Source: Sphingobacterium olei | GTDB lineage: Bacteria; Bacteroidota; Bacteroidia; Sphingobacteriales; Sphingobacteriaceae | Direction of reading: 5' to 3' | Assembly: GCF_005048855.1 (NCBI RefSeq) | Contig: NZ_SUME01000001.1 | Coordinates: 682,001 to 746,000 of the forward strand | DNA length: 64,000 nt | Shown here: one piece after another, positions 1 to 9,426 of the stretch | How positions within the stretch are numbered: the first letter of the stretch is position 1 | How the letters are laid out: each line of letters starts with the position of its first letter | Program-made: the position numbers and the translations under genes | The notes under the pieces: model-generated | The model's input: only the letters and a program-made list of their open reading frames with translations | Database searches by the model: none | What the model was told of the DNA's origin: nothing

Positions 1-620
1 TCAGAAGGGATCAGGTCCATCTGTACGTTCCTGTTATCACCTTCGGCCGACGGGATACGGTCACCATTTAGTGTTACCGAGTTTAATTCCGGAGATAGAC
101 CACGTACAATGATGTTGCGTGCTTCTCCTTGGTCATTCTGCATGGTGATACCTGGGACACGTTTTAATGCGTCTCCAATGTTCTGGTCCGGAAAACGCCC
201 CACCTGGTCTGATGAAATAATATTGGTAACATTGCTATTATTTTTCTGCTGATTTAAAGCCTTTGCCTGGCCCCGGGCCATATCGCCGATAATCTGTACT
301 TCGCCCACAGTCTTGTACGCAGGGTTCAAAAGAACCTGCAACTGTTCCTGTTTACCATTTATAGTAACTGATTGACTATAGGCTTGATAGCCCATATAAT
401 TAACGGTGAGGGTATATGTTCCAGCAGGAAGATTCAAGAACTCAAAAGACCCCGTCGCATCGGATACGGTATAACGGTTTCCCTGCTCCAAGCGTAGCGT
501 TGCGCCTGGAAGCGAAAAGCTGTCGCTGGAATCCATGACTTTCCCTTTTAAAATCCTTGTCTGCGCAATCGTGTTCGAACAACATAGGGAAAAAATAAAC
601 AAATAAAGTAGTCCTTTCAT
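1..620 (-). CDS. TonB-dependent receptor, N-terminal part (runs off window)
   Basis: The reading frame is open from an ATG at 620 to the left edge, so only about 206 N-terminal residues are visible. It starts with a signal peptide ending near SNTIAQ. A carboxypeptidase-regulatory-like beta-sandwich follows (GKVMDSSDSFSLPGATL, then FEFLNLPAGTYTLTVNYMGY). Next comes the start of a TonB plug domain, with DQVGRFPDQNIGDALKRVPG and IVRGLSPELNSVTLNGDR. This arrangement is typical of Bacteroidota outer-membrane receptors that import substrates with TonB energy; the plug wording resembles the TonB-receptor class outside the SusC family. The TPR-HTH regulator lies 243 bp upstream on the same strand and may control it. 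Substrate cannot be told from this part. Confidence 0.88.
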   Translation of the reverse strand, partial: MKGLLYLFIFSLCCSNTIAQTRILKGKVMDSSDSFSLPGATLRLEQGNRYTVSDATGSFEFLNLPAGTYTLTVNYMGYQAYSQSVTINGKQEQLQVLLNPAYKTVGEVQIIGDMARGQAKALNQQKNNSNVTNIISSDQVGRFPDQNIGDALKRVPGITMQNDQGEARNIIVRGLSPELNSVTLNGDRIPSAEGDNRNVQMDLIPS

Positions 621-862
621 TTTAAACATTTTTTTGGTGTGGTTTTTATTTATTCGACAAAGATTGTTGACGATAGGCATCAAGACAATTTTTGTGCGTA
701 AACAAAACAGCAACAACATTAATTAATCCATAGACAGCACAGCAACATTATTACATTTTACAGATTTAAATAATTGTAAAACAGGTTGTTGTGTTGTTTT
801 TAAATAGCCATTAACTTTCTGTTAACCTGATGTTACCGTAATTTTAAGGAGATATAGGATGT

Positions 863-2497
863 TTACAGCCGTTGAATAAATGTTGCAAGACTTTCTCCTT
901 CCGGGAGGTTCAGTTTCTTGCGTAATCTATACCGCGCTATCCGTAAACTGTCCTGCGATATGCCCAGCATAGTCGAAATATCGGGCGAACTCAAGTTCAT
1001 TTTCAGTAAAGCGGCTAGTCGGAAATCAGACGAAGTTAAGGCATCACTATATTCTTTTAGTCCATCAAAAAAGTGTTCGTGAACGCGTTCAAATACGATG
1101 CGAAAATCATCCCAATTTTTATCTTGGTTGTGGTTTAGTTGGATGAGGTTTATGATATGCTTCAGTTCTTTCCGTTGATCCCTCTTGTCGCTTTTTACCA
1201 CCGCATTCAATTTCTCCTTCAGTTCATCCAGCAATTGGTTTTTCTGAATCAAGTGCAGCGTGTGGCTGGTAAGTTCCTTACTCTTTAGTTCCAGCTCATT
1301 TCTAAGATTATCCTCCTTCAGTTTTTTATTGTTCAGGTCAGTTTCCATAGCACGCTTCTGGGTTTCGTACAGGATCTGGTTTTGTTCATGGAGCCGCTTT
1401 CCGTTGGTGATCTTCAATTTTTGTCTACTGATAACACTGATGCCCAGAAAAATCAATAGCAACACGATGGCTATCCCAGACAAAAGCATAACATAGTGAA
1501 TCTTTCGTTCCCGTTGATATTGTACGATGGCATCATCTTTCTGCTCAAGTTCAAATAGAGTTTGAAGGACCGTAAGTTGTTTGGTCATATCTTCGGAGAA
1601 AATTTCGGCATGGATCTCTCTGCCGGCTTCGCTATGGTGATAAGCGCTGTCATATCTTCCCATCAAGGAGAACGTTTTTGCTAAGTCACGATGAGAACTT
1701 GCCAGCTGGTAATATTCTTTCATATCTTTAGCCAATGAAGTTGCCTGTCTGGTGTATTCTAATGCCGTTTTATAGTCACCTGTCTTTCGAAAAATATCCC
1801 CCAGATTATTGATTATCTCTATTTTAGCCATCTTATCCTCTTGCTCGTTAATGATATCTAATGCTTTTTTAAAAAATAGCAGTGCCGAATCCAACTGAAA
1901 CTTGTCTTCATAAATACTCCCTATATTTTCGTAGATCTTGGCTATCAGTGCTTGATCTGCTCCATCTCTAAGGTGATCGAGGGCTAAATATTGGTGCCGT
2001 TTGGCTTCCTGAAGATTTTCTGTTTTCTCATGTACCTGCCCGATATGAGCAAGCGCATCAGCCATGCCGTTGTTGTTATCGACCGAAGTGTAAAGGGAGA
2101 GTGCCTGCTGGAAAGCCTCCAAGGATACCACGTACTGCTTGTTATAAAAATTGGTTTCACCGATTTTTATCCATGTATTTGCCAGTTCCAAAGTTTGCTC
2201 ATGCTTTCTGAACAAAGACTCTGCTTTGTAAAAATTATCGAGTGCCTGCAAATAAGCTGCTTGATAGTAATATAATTCGCCGATTTGCCGATAACATACC
2301 GCTGCAAGGGGGTAATTTCCTTCCTCCAACGCATCGTTGAGGTTACGTTTTATTTGCTTAAAAGCCAAATCGGGATTTTGTCTGATTGATTCTTTCGGCG
2401 ATACCGAATAGGAAGACAGTCCCCTTTGGGCGAAGATGAACGTGACAGATAGGAAAAGGAAAAGTACGGAAAGAATATACGTTAAGACCTGCTTCAT
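863..2497 (-). CDS. TPR-repeat membrane regulator with LuxR-like HTH
   Basis: A 544-residue protein when started at the ATG at 2497; an ATG at 2524 would add nine residues before the signal-like segment MKQVLTYILSVLFLF and is less likely. TPR-type helical repeats fill residues about 40-310 (repeated patterns such as ALDNFYKAESLF and ALLFFKKALDII). One membrane helix (VMLLSGIAIVLLLIFLG) follows, then a charged coiled coil of about 80 residues. The C-terminal helix-turn-helix contains SSPDISTMLGISQDSLRIAR. Proteins with this layout are common one-component regulators in Bacteroidota: the periplasmic TPR part is thought to sense and the cytoplasmic HTH to bind DNA. It sits just upstream of a TonB receptor gene on the same strand, an obvious candidate target. 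No receiver or kinase domain is present. Confidence 0.85.
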   Translation of the reverse strand: MKQVLTYILSVLFLFLSVTFIFAQRGLSSYSVSPKESIRQNPDLAFKQIKRNLNDALEEGNYPLAAVCYRQIGELYYYQAAYLQALDNFYKAESLFRKHEQTLELANTWIKIGETNFYNKQYVVSLEAFQQALSLYTSVDNNNGMADALAHIGQVHEKTENLQEAKRHQYLALDHLRDGADQALIAKIYENIGSIYEDKFQLDSALLFFKKALDIINEQEDKMAKIEIINNLGDIFRKTGDYKTALEYTRQATSLAKDMKEYYQLASSHRDLAKTFSLMGRYDSAYHHSEAGREIHAEIFSEDMTKQLTVLQTLFELEQKDDAIVQYQRERKIHYVMLLSGIAIVLLLIFLGISVISRQKLKITNGKRLHEQNQILYETQKRAMETDLNNKKLKEDNLRNELELKSKELTSHTLHLIQKNQLLDELKEKLNAVVKSDKRDQRKELKHIINLIQLNHNQDKNWDDFRIVFERVHEHFFDGLKEYSDALTSSDFRLAALLKMNLSSPDISTMLGISQDSLRIARYRLRKKLNLPEGESLATFIQRL

Positions 2498-2686
2498 TTT
2501 GGATTGAAAATATGTTGGATACATTTCGACCTCTAAAGGTAGAATCGCAAAATGAAAATAATGTTACGCTATCGTTAACTTTAATTCAGCTTTAAAAGCT
2601 AACCAGCTATTTATTGCTTAATATTTTCAACAATGAATATTTTTGTGTATCGATAAAGCAATTTATACCACCCCGTCCTTTAATCT

Positions 2687-3349
2687 CTATTTCAGCTTCC
2701 TTTTGACTTCAGCCGTGATATATCCACTTTCAAAATACGAATAGATATCTTCTCCCGGGCAGCTGGTCATCGTGCTATGATCCTTGTGCGTAGATATGTC
2801 CTTAGGAGATATGTTATACTTCTTACAAGAGTCCCGCAATAGGTCCGTCAGTACCATTAAAAGATGTTCATCTATTTTTTGTTCGTTATAGTTGCCCAAA
2901 AAGCAAACCAGTAAATGACCCGTCGGATCATATTCCGTATTGGTTTCGCCAACAGATAGCGGATTTCTTCCAGCATATACCGTACCATCTGGTGCTATCA
3001 AATAATGATACGGTATATCCGACCAATTGCGATCGGGCCCCATGCACCAGGTTTGTATGTTTTTTAGTCGCTGTTTGGCATTATCTGTTTTATGCAATAC
3101 CTTACCACCTTCGTGGTGCACGGTAATTAATACCGGTGTATGCGATTTATAGGGTTTGGCTGGTTGCGCATTCCAACTACTTCGCGGCACTATAGTTACG
3201 GTATCCTTTCGCGTGCTGTTTTCTATATTATTGGTACGACTTTGACCATTCACTAAAGCGAGATCAGCATGAATAAATCCAAATACTAGGCAAATAAATG
3301 CGGTTATCTTACATCCCATCAGCAAGTTCATATTTAAGGTTTTTCCCAT
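2687..3349 (-). CDS. N-acetylmuramoyl-L-alanine amidase (amidase_2/PGRP fold)
   Basis: A 220-residue secreted protein: N-terminal hydrophobic segment (ITAFICLVFGFIHADLAL), then an amidase_2/peptidoglycan-recognition domain from about residue 52 to 200. The Zn-binding set typical of the family is visible: HH of TVHHEGG near residue 78, the His of HKDH near 190 and the Cys of SCPG near 197. YHYLIAPDGTVYAGRN is the characteristic core strand. It should cleave the bond between MurNAc and L-Ala in peptidoglycan in the periplasm or outside the cell. The 5' end overlaps the upstream lipoprotein gene by 16 bp if the first ATG is used; an in-frame ATG at 3331 would remove the overlap. The two genes are probably translated together. 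Confidence 0.88.
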   Translation of the reverse strand: MGKTLNMNLLMGCKITAFICLVFGFIHADLALVNGQSRTNNIENSTRKDTVTIVPRSSWNAQPAKPYKSHTPVLITVHHEGGKVLHKTDNAKQRLKNIQTWCMGPDRNWSDIPYHYLIAPDGTVYAGRNPLSVGETNTEYDPTGHLLVCFLGNYNEQKIDEHLLMVLTDLLRDSCKKYNISPKDISTHKDHSTMTSCPGEDIYSYFESGYITAEVKRKLK

Positions 3350-3756
3350 TCTGAGGCAATAAAAAAGTAAGGACCTTTATCCATTTTTCCACCTCTAGGC
3401 GATAGGAGATCACCTTCATAAAATACACCATGCGCATTCGTTATCTTTTTTTTCGCAAATAGGCTCCACGAAGTTCCCAGTTTACTTTGTTCCCAATCCG
3501 GATGAATGGATCTGGGGTTTGGTTGCGAGAGCACCCGAGCGTTATATTGTTTAGGAGCAAGCCCCAAATCAACAGAAACAATAGTAGCACTTGTATCATC
3601 AACGACCGCTTTTTTAGACTCCTTTGTTGTGCTGACTGAATCCGCGGTTGTTTGTCGTGTGTTCAAATTGTTGTTTTTCCCGTCCGATGGCGATTGACAT
3701 GCCGTCGTGCCGATCACGCAGAACGATAGCGATAATAGTTTTAGTACATTCATCAT
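3334..3756 (-). CDS. small lipoprotein of unknown function
   Basis: A 140-residue protein that starts with a lipoprotein signal: a hydrophobic stretch LKLLSLSFCVIG then a lipobox ending TTACQ (Cys at about residue 20). A low-complexity Ser/Thr/Lys linker of about 35 residues follows, then a compact C-terminal part with no domain I recognise (DWEQSKLGTSWSLFAKKK, FFIASEWEKP). It is coupled to the amidase gene by a short overlap, which suggests a cell-wall or envelope role, but that is inference only. A second ATG one codon in (3753) is an equally good start. Confidence 0.7.
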   Translation of the reverse strand: MMNVLKLLSLSFCVIGTTACQSPSDGKNNNLNTRQTTADSVSTTKESKKAVVDDTSATIVSVDLGLAPKQYNARVLSQPNPRSIHPDWEQSKLGTSWSLFAKKKITNAHGVFYEGDLLSPRGGKMDKGPYFFIASEWEKP

Positions 3757-3932
3757 AGAAACTTATAAGCAACAATACTGCCGATTGTCCATAAATACTG
3801 ATTAAACTTAGATAAAATTGGCTGCATTAACAAACAGTTTTTCCGTTTACTTTCTTCTTCCTGGTTGGTATAATCACGCACTTTAAGAAAAAAGCAGTTA
3901 CTTTGCATCTGTTTTACAGCGAAAATATCCAT

Positions 3933-5843
3933 ATGAACTATTTTGAGGAGCTCAGCGCCTTATTGAATGCGGAACAACGTCACGATAAAGCCCAACATGA
4001 AGCCCTGCTTTTAACGAGCAGTTTAAACGAGCGACGGGCACAAGGCCTAACCTGGTTTCCAATTGCGATAACGAACAGTGAGCTTGGCCGAGGCGACTAC
4101 CTAACGATAACCTTGAACAAAACCAATAATTTGGAAGAAAGTCATCGGTTTCGATTTGGTATGCCAGTTTCCCTATTTTCCAATCATGCTCCCGATGAAG
4201 ACCGTATGGATGGCATTATAGCCTTTGTAAACCGGGACACCATGCGGATTTCATTTCGGGTAGATGAATTGCCGGAATGGAGTCGGAGAGGAAAGCTGGG
4301 TGTCGATCTATTATTTGATGAAAACTCTTATCGGGAGATGCATGACGCTTTGGACCATGCTAAAGAACTACGTACGGATTTTGAACGAGGACGTCTTATT
4401 CGACAGCTCATAGGAGAGGAGTTGATTATGCCGCATCAAGCAGATGCAACCTGTCAAGATCCTACCCTTAATAACAGTCAAAACATTGCCATTCAACATA
4501 TTTTAAGCCCCCGTCCGCTGACTATCCTACATGGCCCTCCGGGTACGGGCAAGACGACAACCCTGGTCAAAGCAGTGCAAGCATTGTTAAAGCAAGAAAA
4601 TAAACAGCTTTTGCTTGTGGCTCCCAGCAATACAGCTGTTGATGTATTGACCGAGCGTCTGGATGCAATCGGGATTTCGGTGGCCCGCATAGGTAACCCC
4701 GTCAAGGTGTCTGATCACCTTCAGGAGTTGACATTGGATGCCAAAGTAGATCGGCACAGCGCCAATAAAGAAGTGAAAAATTTGGAAAAGCAAGCACGTG
4801 CTTATACCGATATGGCTCAAAAGTACAAACGTAACTTTGGTAAGTCAGAACGGGAGCAACGGAAGGCTCTTTTTGATGAAGCGCGTAAACTCAGGAAAGA
4901 GGTAGATCGAATTCAAGATTACATCGTTGAAGATATTCTGAACAAGGTAGAGGTTATTACCGCAACGTTAGTCGGCGCAAATCACCATACCATCCGTCAT
5001 AGACATTATGAAACGGTTATCATTGATGAAGCTGCCCAAGCGTTGGAGCCGGCCTGCTGGATTCCCATACTGAAGGCTAACAAGGTGATATTGGCGGGCG
5101 ATCATTGTCAATTGCCACCGACCGTTAAATCCAAAGGCAACGCCAAAGAAGGACTTTATCATACCTTATTTGAGAAATTAGTGAAACGTTATCCCGCATC
5201 AGTTGCGCTGTTGAATGTTCAATATCGGATGAATGCGCAGATTATGAACTATCCTTCCAGAATTCTTTACGCAGATCAATTAGAAGCTGCGATATCCGTG
5301 TCCGAATGGACATTACTTCGCGATGAAACTCCCATACTCTTTATCGACACAGCAGGGGCAGGGTTTGAAGAAACGCAGGTTGAGGGAGCCATCTATAATA
5401 CCGAGGAGGCTTATTTTTTAAAGATGCACCTTCGTGCATTAATCCAAGATCTCAAAGCGACCTATTCTGATCATGCATTTCCGAGTATAGGCATTATTGC
5501 CCCTTATAGAAGACAAGCTATCTTGTTAAAAGAAATAGTAGGACAAGACGAAGAACTAGTTTCATTTGCCAATTTTATTCAGATCAATACTATTGATAGT
5601 TTTCAAGGCCAGGAGAAAGATATTATCTACATCAGCTTAACGCGGAGTAATGCCGAGCAGCACATCGGCTTTCTATCCGATGTGCGGCGCATGAATGTAG
5701 CGATGACCCGCTCCAAGAAAAAACTGATCGTAATAGGAGACAGCAGTACAATAGGCCAGCACAGTTTTTATAAAGGTTTTTTAGACTATATTGAATCCAT
5801 TAATCATTACCACAGTGTATGGGAGTGGGATATACAGGTATAA
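3933..5843 (+). CDS. SF1 superfamily helicase (IGHMBP2/UPF1-like AAA)
   Basis: A 636-residue cytoplasmic helicase counted from the ATG at 3933; an ATG at 3903 adds ten residues that look like leader. Helicase motifs appear in order: Walker A GPPGTGKTTT (about residue 203), Ia VAPSNTAVDVL, Walker B IIDEAAQALEP, III GDHCQLPPT, IV QYRMN, V INTIDSFQGQEKDII and VI NVAMTRSKKKL. The N-terminal part resembles the beta-barrel of IGHMBP2/SMUBP-2-type enzymes, and the Lys/Arg-rich stretch at residues 280-330 fits the stalk. These proteins unwind DNA or RNA 5'-3' using ATP; the bacterial role is not established. A promoter-like TTACTTTG lies at 3898-3905. Its stop is only 3 bp from the stop of the convergent ABC-F gene. 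Confidence 0.9.
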   Translation: MNYFEELSALLNAEQRHDKAQHEALLLTSSLNERRAQGLTWFPIAITNSELGRGDYLTITLNKTNNLEESHRFRFGMPVSLFSNHAPDEDRMDGIIAFVNRDTMRISFRVDELPEWSRRGKLGVDLLFDENSYREMHDALDHAKELRTDFERGRLIRQLIGEELIMPHQADATCQDPTLNNSQNIAIQHILSPRPLTILHGPPGTGKTTTLVKAVQALLKQENKQLLLVAPSNTAVDVLTERLDAIGISVARIGNPVKVSDHLQELTLDAKVDRHSANKEVKNLEKQARAYTDMAQKYKRNFGKSEREQRKALFDEARKLRKEVDRIQDYIVEDILNKVEVITATLVGANHHTIRHRHYETVIIDEAAQALEPACWIPILKANKVILAGDHCQLPPTVKSKGNAKEGLYHTLFEKLVKRYPASVALLNVQYRMNAQIMNYPSRILYADQLEAAISVSEWTLLRDETPILFIDTAGAGFEETQVEGAIYNTEEAYFLKMHLRALIQDLKATYSDHAFPSIGIIAPYRRQAILLKEIVGQDEELVSFANFIQINTIDSFQGQEKDIIYISLTRSNAEQHIGFLSDVRRMNVAMTRSKKKLIVIGDSSTIGQHSFYKGFLDYIESINHYHSVWEWDIQV

Positions 5844-5846
5844 AGA

Positions 5847-7478
5847 TTAGCGTTCAATATCTTTTAAGCTATTCATTTTCTTGTATTCCAGGAATCCTTT
5901 GATGTCTTCAAAATGCTCTCGTACGCGTTTATTTCCAAATTCAAACACTTTTTTAGCCAATCCATGCAAGAAATCCCTATCATGAGATACTAGAATCAGC
6001 GTACCATCGAATTCCTGTAAGGCATCTTTTATAATGTCCTTTGTTTTCATATCGAGGTGGTTGGTTGGCTCATCAAGAATCAATACATTCACCGGCTCTA
6101 GAAGTAGTTTGATCATCGCCAGACGGGTTTTTTCGCCACCGGACAATACTTTCACCTTTTTAGTTGTATCATCTCCACTAAACATGAATGCGCCCAGTAG
6201 ATCCTTTATTTTAACGCGTACATCACCAACTGCAATTTGATCGATTGTTTCAAAAACAGTCAATTCTTCATCCAATAGGGCCGCCTGATTTTGTGCGAAG
6301 TATCCAATTTTAGCATTATGACCAATTTTGAGTGTACCATCAAAATCAATTTCACCCATAATTGCTTTGATCATCGTTGATTTACCCTCACCATTCTTAC
6401 CTACAAAGGCGACCTTTTCGCCACGCTCAATTACCATGGCGGCATTCTCGAACACCACATGATCCCCATACGCTTTAGTCAGCTCTTCTACGATTACCGG
6501 ATACTGACCAGAACGAGGAGACGGAGGGAACTTCAAACGTAGGGCCGAAGTATCTACCTCATCGATCTCAATAATCTCCAGTTTCTCCAACATTTTGACC
6601 CTGGATTGCACCTGCAATGTTTTCGAGTAGGTTCCCCTAAAACGATCTATAAATTCTTGATTATCGGCAATAAAACGTTGTTGTTCCTCATACGCCTTTA
6701 GTTGATGCTGGCGGCGCTCTTTGCGCAATTCCAGATAGTGGCTATACTTCGCTTTATAATCATAGATCCTTCCCATAGTCACCTCGATGGTGCGATTGGT
6801 AATGTTATCTACAAAAGCACGGTCGTGCGAAATAACAATGACAGCTTTAGCAGCATTCAATAAGAAATCCTCCAGCCATTGAATACTCTCGATATCCATA
6901 TGGTTTGTAGGCTCATCCAAAAGAATTAAGTCGGGTTTCTTTAATAAAATTTTAGCCAGTTCTATGCGCATACGCCATCCGCCCGAAAACTCCGATGTCT
7001 GACGTGTGAAATCCGTACGTTCAAATCCCAAACCTTTTAATACCTTTTCTACCTCAGCATCGTAGTTTGTGTCTTCGATCGAATAGAACTTTTCACTCAG
7101 TTCCGAAACACGTTCGATTAATTTCATGTAATCGTCGGTTTCATAATCTGTACGTATATTCAATTGTTCGTTTAATTCTTCCAGCTCATCCCGCATATTG
7201 TAAACTTCCTCAAAAGCTTTAGAAGTCTCTTCGAATACCGTTACGTTATCGTGTGTCAGCAAATGTTGTGGTAAGTAAGCAATAACTGCGTCTTTAGGAC
7301 CTGAAATATTACCCGAGGTAGGTTTTGCTGCTCCCGCTATTATTTTTAATAAAGTTGATTTACCGGCGCCATTTTTACCCATCAAGGCTATTTTATCATT
7401 TTCATTGATAGAAAAAGACACGTCACTGAAAAGCGTTGTTCCGCCAAAAGAAACAGAGATGTTATTTACGTTGATCAC
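5847..7478 (-). CDS. ABC-F family ATPase (ribosome-associated type)
   Basis: A 543-residue protein with two ABC ATPase domains and no membrane segment, the ABC-F layout. Domain 1: Walker A GKNGAGKST, signature SGGWRMRIELAKILL, Walker B with LLDEPTNHMD. Domain 2: GKNGEGKST, LSGGEKTRLAMIKLL, LDEPTNHLD. A charged interdomain linker (KERRQHQLKAYEEQQRF) lies between them. ABC-F proteins bind the ribosomal E site and either assist translation or protect against antibiotics; the sequence alone does not decide between these. The start is a GTG at 7478 with an in-frame TAA just upstream, so no earlier start is possible. Its 5' leader carries a strong hairpin 70-100 nt upstream. Confidence 0.92.
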   Translation of the reverse strand: MINVNNISVSFGGTTLFSDVSFSINENDKIALMGKNGAGKSTLLKIIAGAAKPTSGNISGPKDAVIAYLPQHLLTHDNVTVFEETSKAFEEVYNMRDELEELNEQLNIRTDYETDDYMKLIERVSELSEKFYSIEDTNYDAEVEKVLKGLGFERTDFTRQTSEFSGGWRMRIELAKILLKKPDLILLDEPTNHMDIESIQWLEDFLLNAAKAVIVISHDRAFVDNITNRTIEVTMGRIYDYKAKYSHYLELRKERRQHQLKAYEEQQRFIADNQEFIDRFRGTYSKTLQVQSRVKMLEKLEIIEIDEVDTSALRLKFPPSPRSGQYPVIVEELTKAYGDHVVFENAAMVIERGEKVAFVGKNGEGKSTMIKAIMGEIDFDGTLKIGHNAKIGYFAQNQAALLDEELTVFETIDQIAVGDVRVKIKDLLGAFMFSGDDTTKKVKVLSGGEKTRLAMIKLLLEPVNVLILDEPTNHLDMKTKDIIKDALQEFDGTLILVSHDRDFLHGLAKKVFEFGNKRVREHFEDIKGFLEYKKMNSLKDIER

Positions 7479-7974
7479 TATATATTCGTCTTAAAAATTT
7501 GCTGCAAATATATAGGAATCTAATTGGTTTATCATATTCTTAAAGCAAAAGGGTTTAGATATCACATCTAAACCCTTTCTTACTTCTTTTGTGGCGTATC
7601 TTTTTTTTCTGTTTCCATGTTTCTTTTTCGAATTAGCCGTGTTGCTTATTCTTTACAGATACGTTAAAGAAGCATTTTATCTAGAAGATGCGTGTTCACC
7701 ACAGCATCTGATTTTTACTTCTTTATATTATAACGTCATCTTTTTTAAGTTATTGTATATAGCAAAAAAAAAAAATTTTCGCTATACATTGGCTGTTATT
7801 AACAGTGACCTAAATTAAGAAACAAACCCATCGTAGGCATTGATATCAAATTGAGATAACCAAACCGACTATTCCGAAATGATATGATTTGGTGACGTTT
7901 TGATCAGAAATAACAATTATTCGTTCATAATAAAACATAAATTTGAGAGAGAGAGAACCTATGTCAATTTATTT
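7479..7974. other. divergent intergenic region with hairpin and A-tract
   Basis: About 500 bp separate the ABC-F gene (minus) from the sulfatase (plus). Apart from the hairpin listed separately, the region is AT-rich. A run of A with TTTTC near 7762-7780 lies inside a weak inverted repeat (TATAGC/GCTATA), and a short GAGAGAGAGA tract lies near 7945. I see no convincing gene; the open frame at 7591-7818 has no homologue I recognise. Confidence 0.5.
7548..7578. terminator. 13-bp stem-loop in ABC-F leader / between divergent genes
   Basis: The arms AAAGGGTTTAGAT (7548-7560) and ATCTAAACCCTTT (7566-7578) pair perfectly around a 5-nt loop, with short T-rich tracts on both sides. It has the shape of an intrinsic terminator but sits between two divergent genes, where no transcript is expected to end. 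It could therefore be an attenuator in the ABC-F leader or the remains of a lost gene. Confidence 0.55.
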
Positions 7975-9417
7975 ATGAGAAAAATAGTGTTAGCAGATCC
8001 ATATCAAAGCGAAAAATCGTATCGTGCTCGATTTTTACTAACCCTAATATCGCTGGTATTATTTTGCCCCAATGTATTTTCACAACAGCATACGTCGATG
8101 TCGCCGCCTAACGCATCCCGGCCTAATATTGTAATTATCATGGCTGATGATTTGGATAGCAGGCAGTTGAGTTGTTATGGAGGTGAGAATCTACAAACAA
8201 CGCATATTGACCGCTTAGCTCAAGAAGGATTAAAGTTTAACAACTTAATTGCATCAGAGGCGATGTGCGTACCCACCAGAGCCTCATTATTTACCGGGCT
8301 TTATCCAGTCCGGCATGGCGCCTATCAGAATCACAAACCCGTAAATCTAGGAGTAAAAAGTGTAGCGCACTATCTACAGGAAGTCGGTTATCGCGTAGGT
8401 TTAACCGGAAAAGATCATGTAACAAAGCCTAAATCCAGTTTTCCATTTCAAATTGTGCCCGGTTTTGAAAAAAATTGTGTAGCGACTACAGACGAGTATT
8501 TCTTGGATAGTATTGCCGATTTTATACAAAGTACTAAAGATCCCTATTGTCTTTTTGTCATGAGTGCTAATCCACATGCCCCGTGGACAGTAGGGGATAC
8601 AACTGAGTTTGATAAGGCAGAGTTAAAGCTTCCGGAACATTGGGTGGATACCGATTTAACCCGTCGGCAATTTGTGAAGTATCTCGCCGAAGTACGGAGA
8701 TTGGATAATCAGGTCGGTGATGTATTACAACTTTTGGAAGATAACAAGCAGTTAGAAAATACGATTGTTATTTTTCTTGGAGAGCAAGGCCCTCAGTTTC
8801 CAGGAGGAAAATGGACCCTGTACGACAATGGGCAGCGAAGCTCTATGTTGATTCGATGGCCCGGGACGGTGGCCGAAAATACAAGTACTGATGCCATTGT
8901 GCAATATGAGGATATTACGCCTACCTTGGTCGCAATAGCAGGAGGTGTACCTTTGAAATCTTTGGATGGACGAAGTTTCCTGCCTGTGATCAAAGATTCC
9001 CAAAATACGTTTCGCGACTATGCCTTTGGCATTCACAACAATATACCCGAAGGTCCTGCATATCCGATTCGAAGTATTCGAAATAACCGGTTTAAACTCA
9101 TTGTCAATTTAAATTCGGATCAAATGTATCGCATCAAATACATGACAGATACCACGAATAGACAACAAGTTTACACATCTTGGGTAAGGAAGGGTGAAAA
9201 TGACGAAACAGCCTACAAGCTAGCGCAACGTATCGTCAAACATCCCCCGGTGGAATTTTATGACTTACTGCATGACCCCTATGAGTTGCATGATCTGTCT
9301 GGTAACGAATCGTATTTTACGACTATCGATGAGATGAGAAAAGAATTATTCAAATGGATGGAAGCACAAGGTGATACAGGCGCAGGGCTAGACGTACCCA
9401 TTAAAAGACATAAGTAA
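7975..9417 (+). CDS. secreted sulfatase (Cys-type, S1 family)
   Basis: A 480-residue protein from the ATG at 7975, chosen because the 25 residues before it are charged and precede the signal segment FLLTLISLVLFCPNVFSQQ. Sulfatase hallmarks: metal-binding MADDLDSRQL near the N terminus, the formylglycine motif CVPTRAS (Cys about residue 98) that a sulfatase-maturing enzyme converts to the catalytic aldehyde, HGAYQNH, GKDHV, and the C-terminal metal and substrate region GEQGPQFPGGKWTLYDNG. It should remove sulfate groups from an exported glycan in the periplasm. The wording around GKWTLYDNGQR is reminiscent of N-sulfoglucosamine sulfohydrolase-like members, but substrate is not settled. A decayed sulfatase gene follows 9 bp downstream. 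No maturase gene is seen nearby. Confidence 0.9.
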   Translation: MRKIVLADPYQSEKSYRARFLLTLISLVLFCPNVFSQQHTSMSPPNASRPNIVIIMADDLDSRQLSCYGGENLQTTHIDRLAQEGLKFNNLIASEAMCVPTRASLFTGLYPVRHGAYQNHKPVNLGVKSVAHYLQEVGYRVGLTGKDHVTKPKSSFPFQIVPGFEKNCVATTDEYFLDSIADFIQSTKDPYCLFVMSANPHAPWTVGDTTEFDKAELKLPEHWVDTDLTRRQFVKYLAEVRRLDNQVGDVLQLLEDNKQLENTIVIFLGEQGPQFPGGKWTLYDNGQRSSMLIRWPGTVAENTSTDAIVQYEDITPTLVAIAGGVPLKSLDGRSFLPVIKDSQNTFRDYAFGIHNNIPEGPAYPIRSIRNNRFKLIVNLNSDQMYRIKYMTDTTNRQQVYTSWVRKGENDETAYKLAQRIVKHPPVEFYDLLHDPYELHDLSGNESYFTTIDEMRKELFKWMEAQGDTGAGLDVPIKRHK

Positions 9418-9426
9418 TAAATAAGA

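Noticed and set aside
7591..7818. A 75-codon open frame on the plus strand between ABC-F and sulfatase genes.
   Set aside because: It is Phe/Leu-rich because of AT-rich DNA, crosses an A-tract, and resembles no family; it starts just after the hairpin without a promoter.
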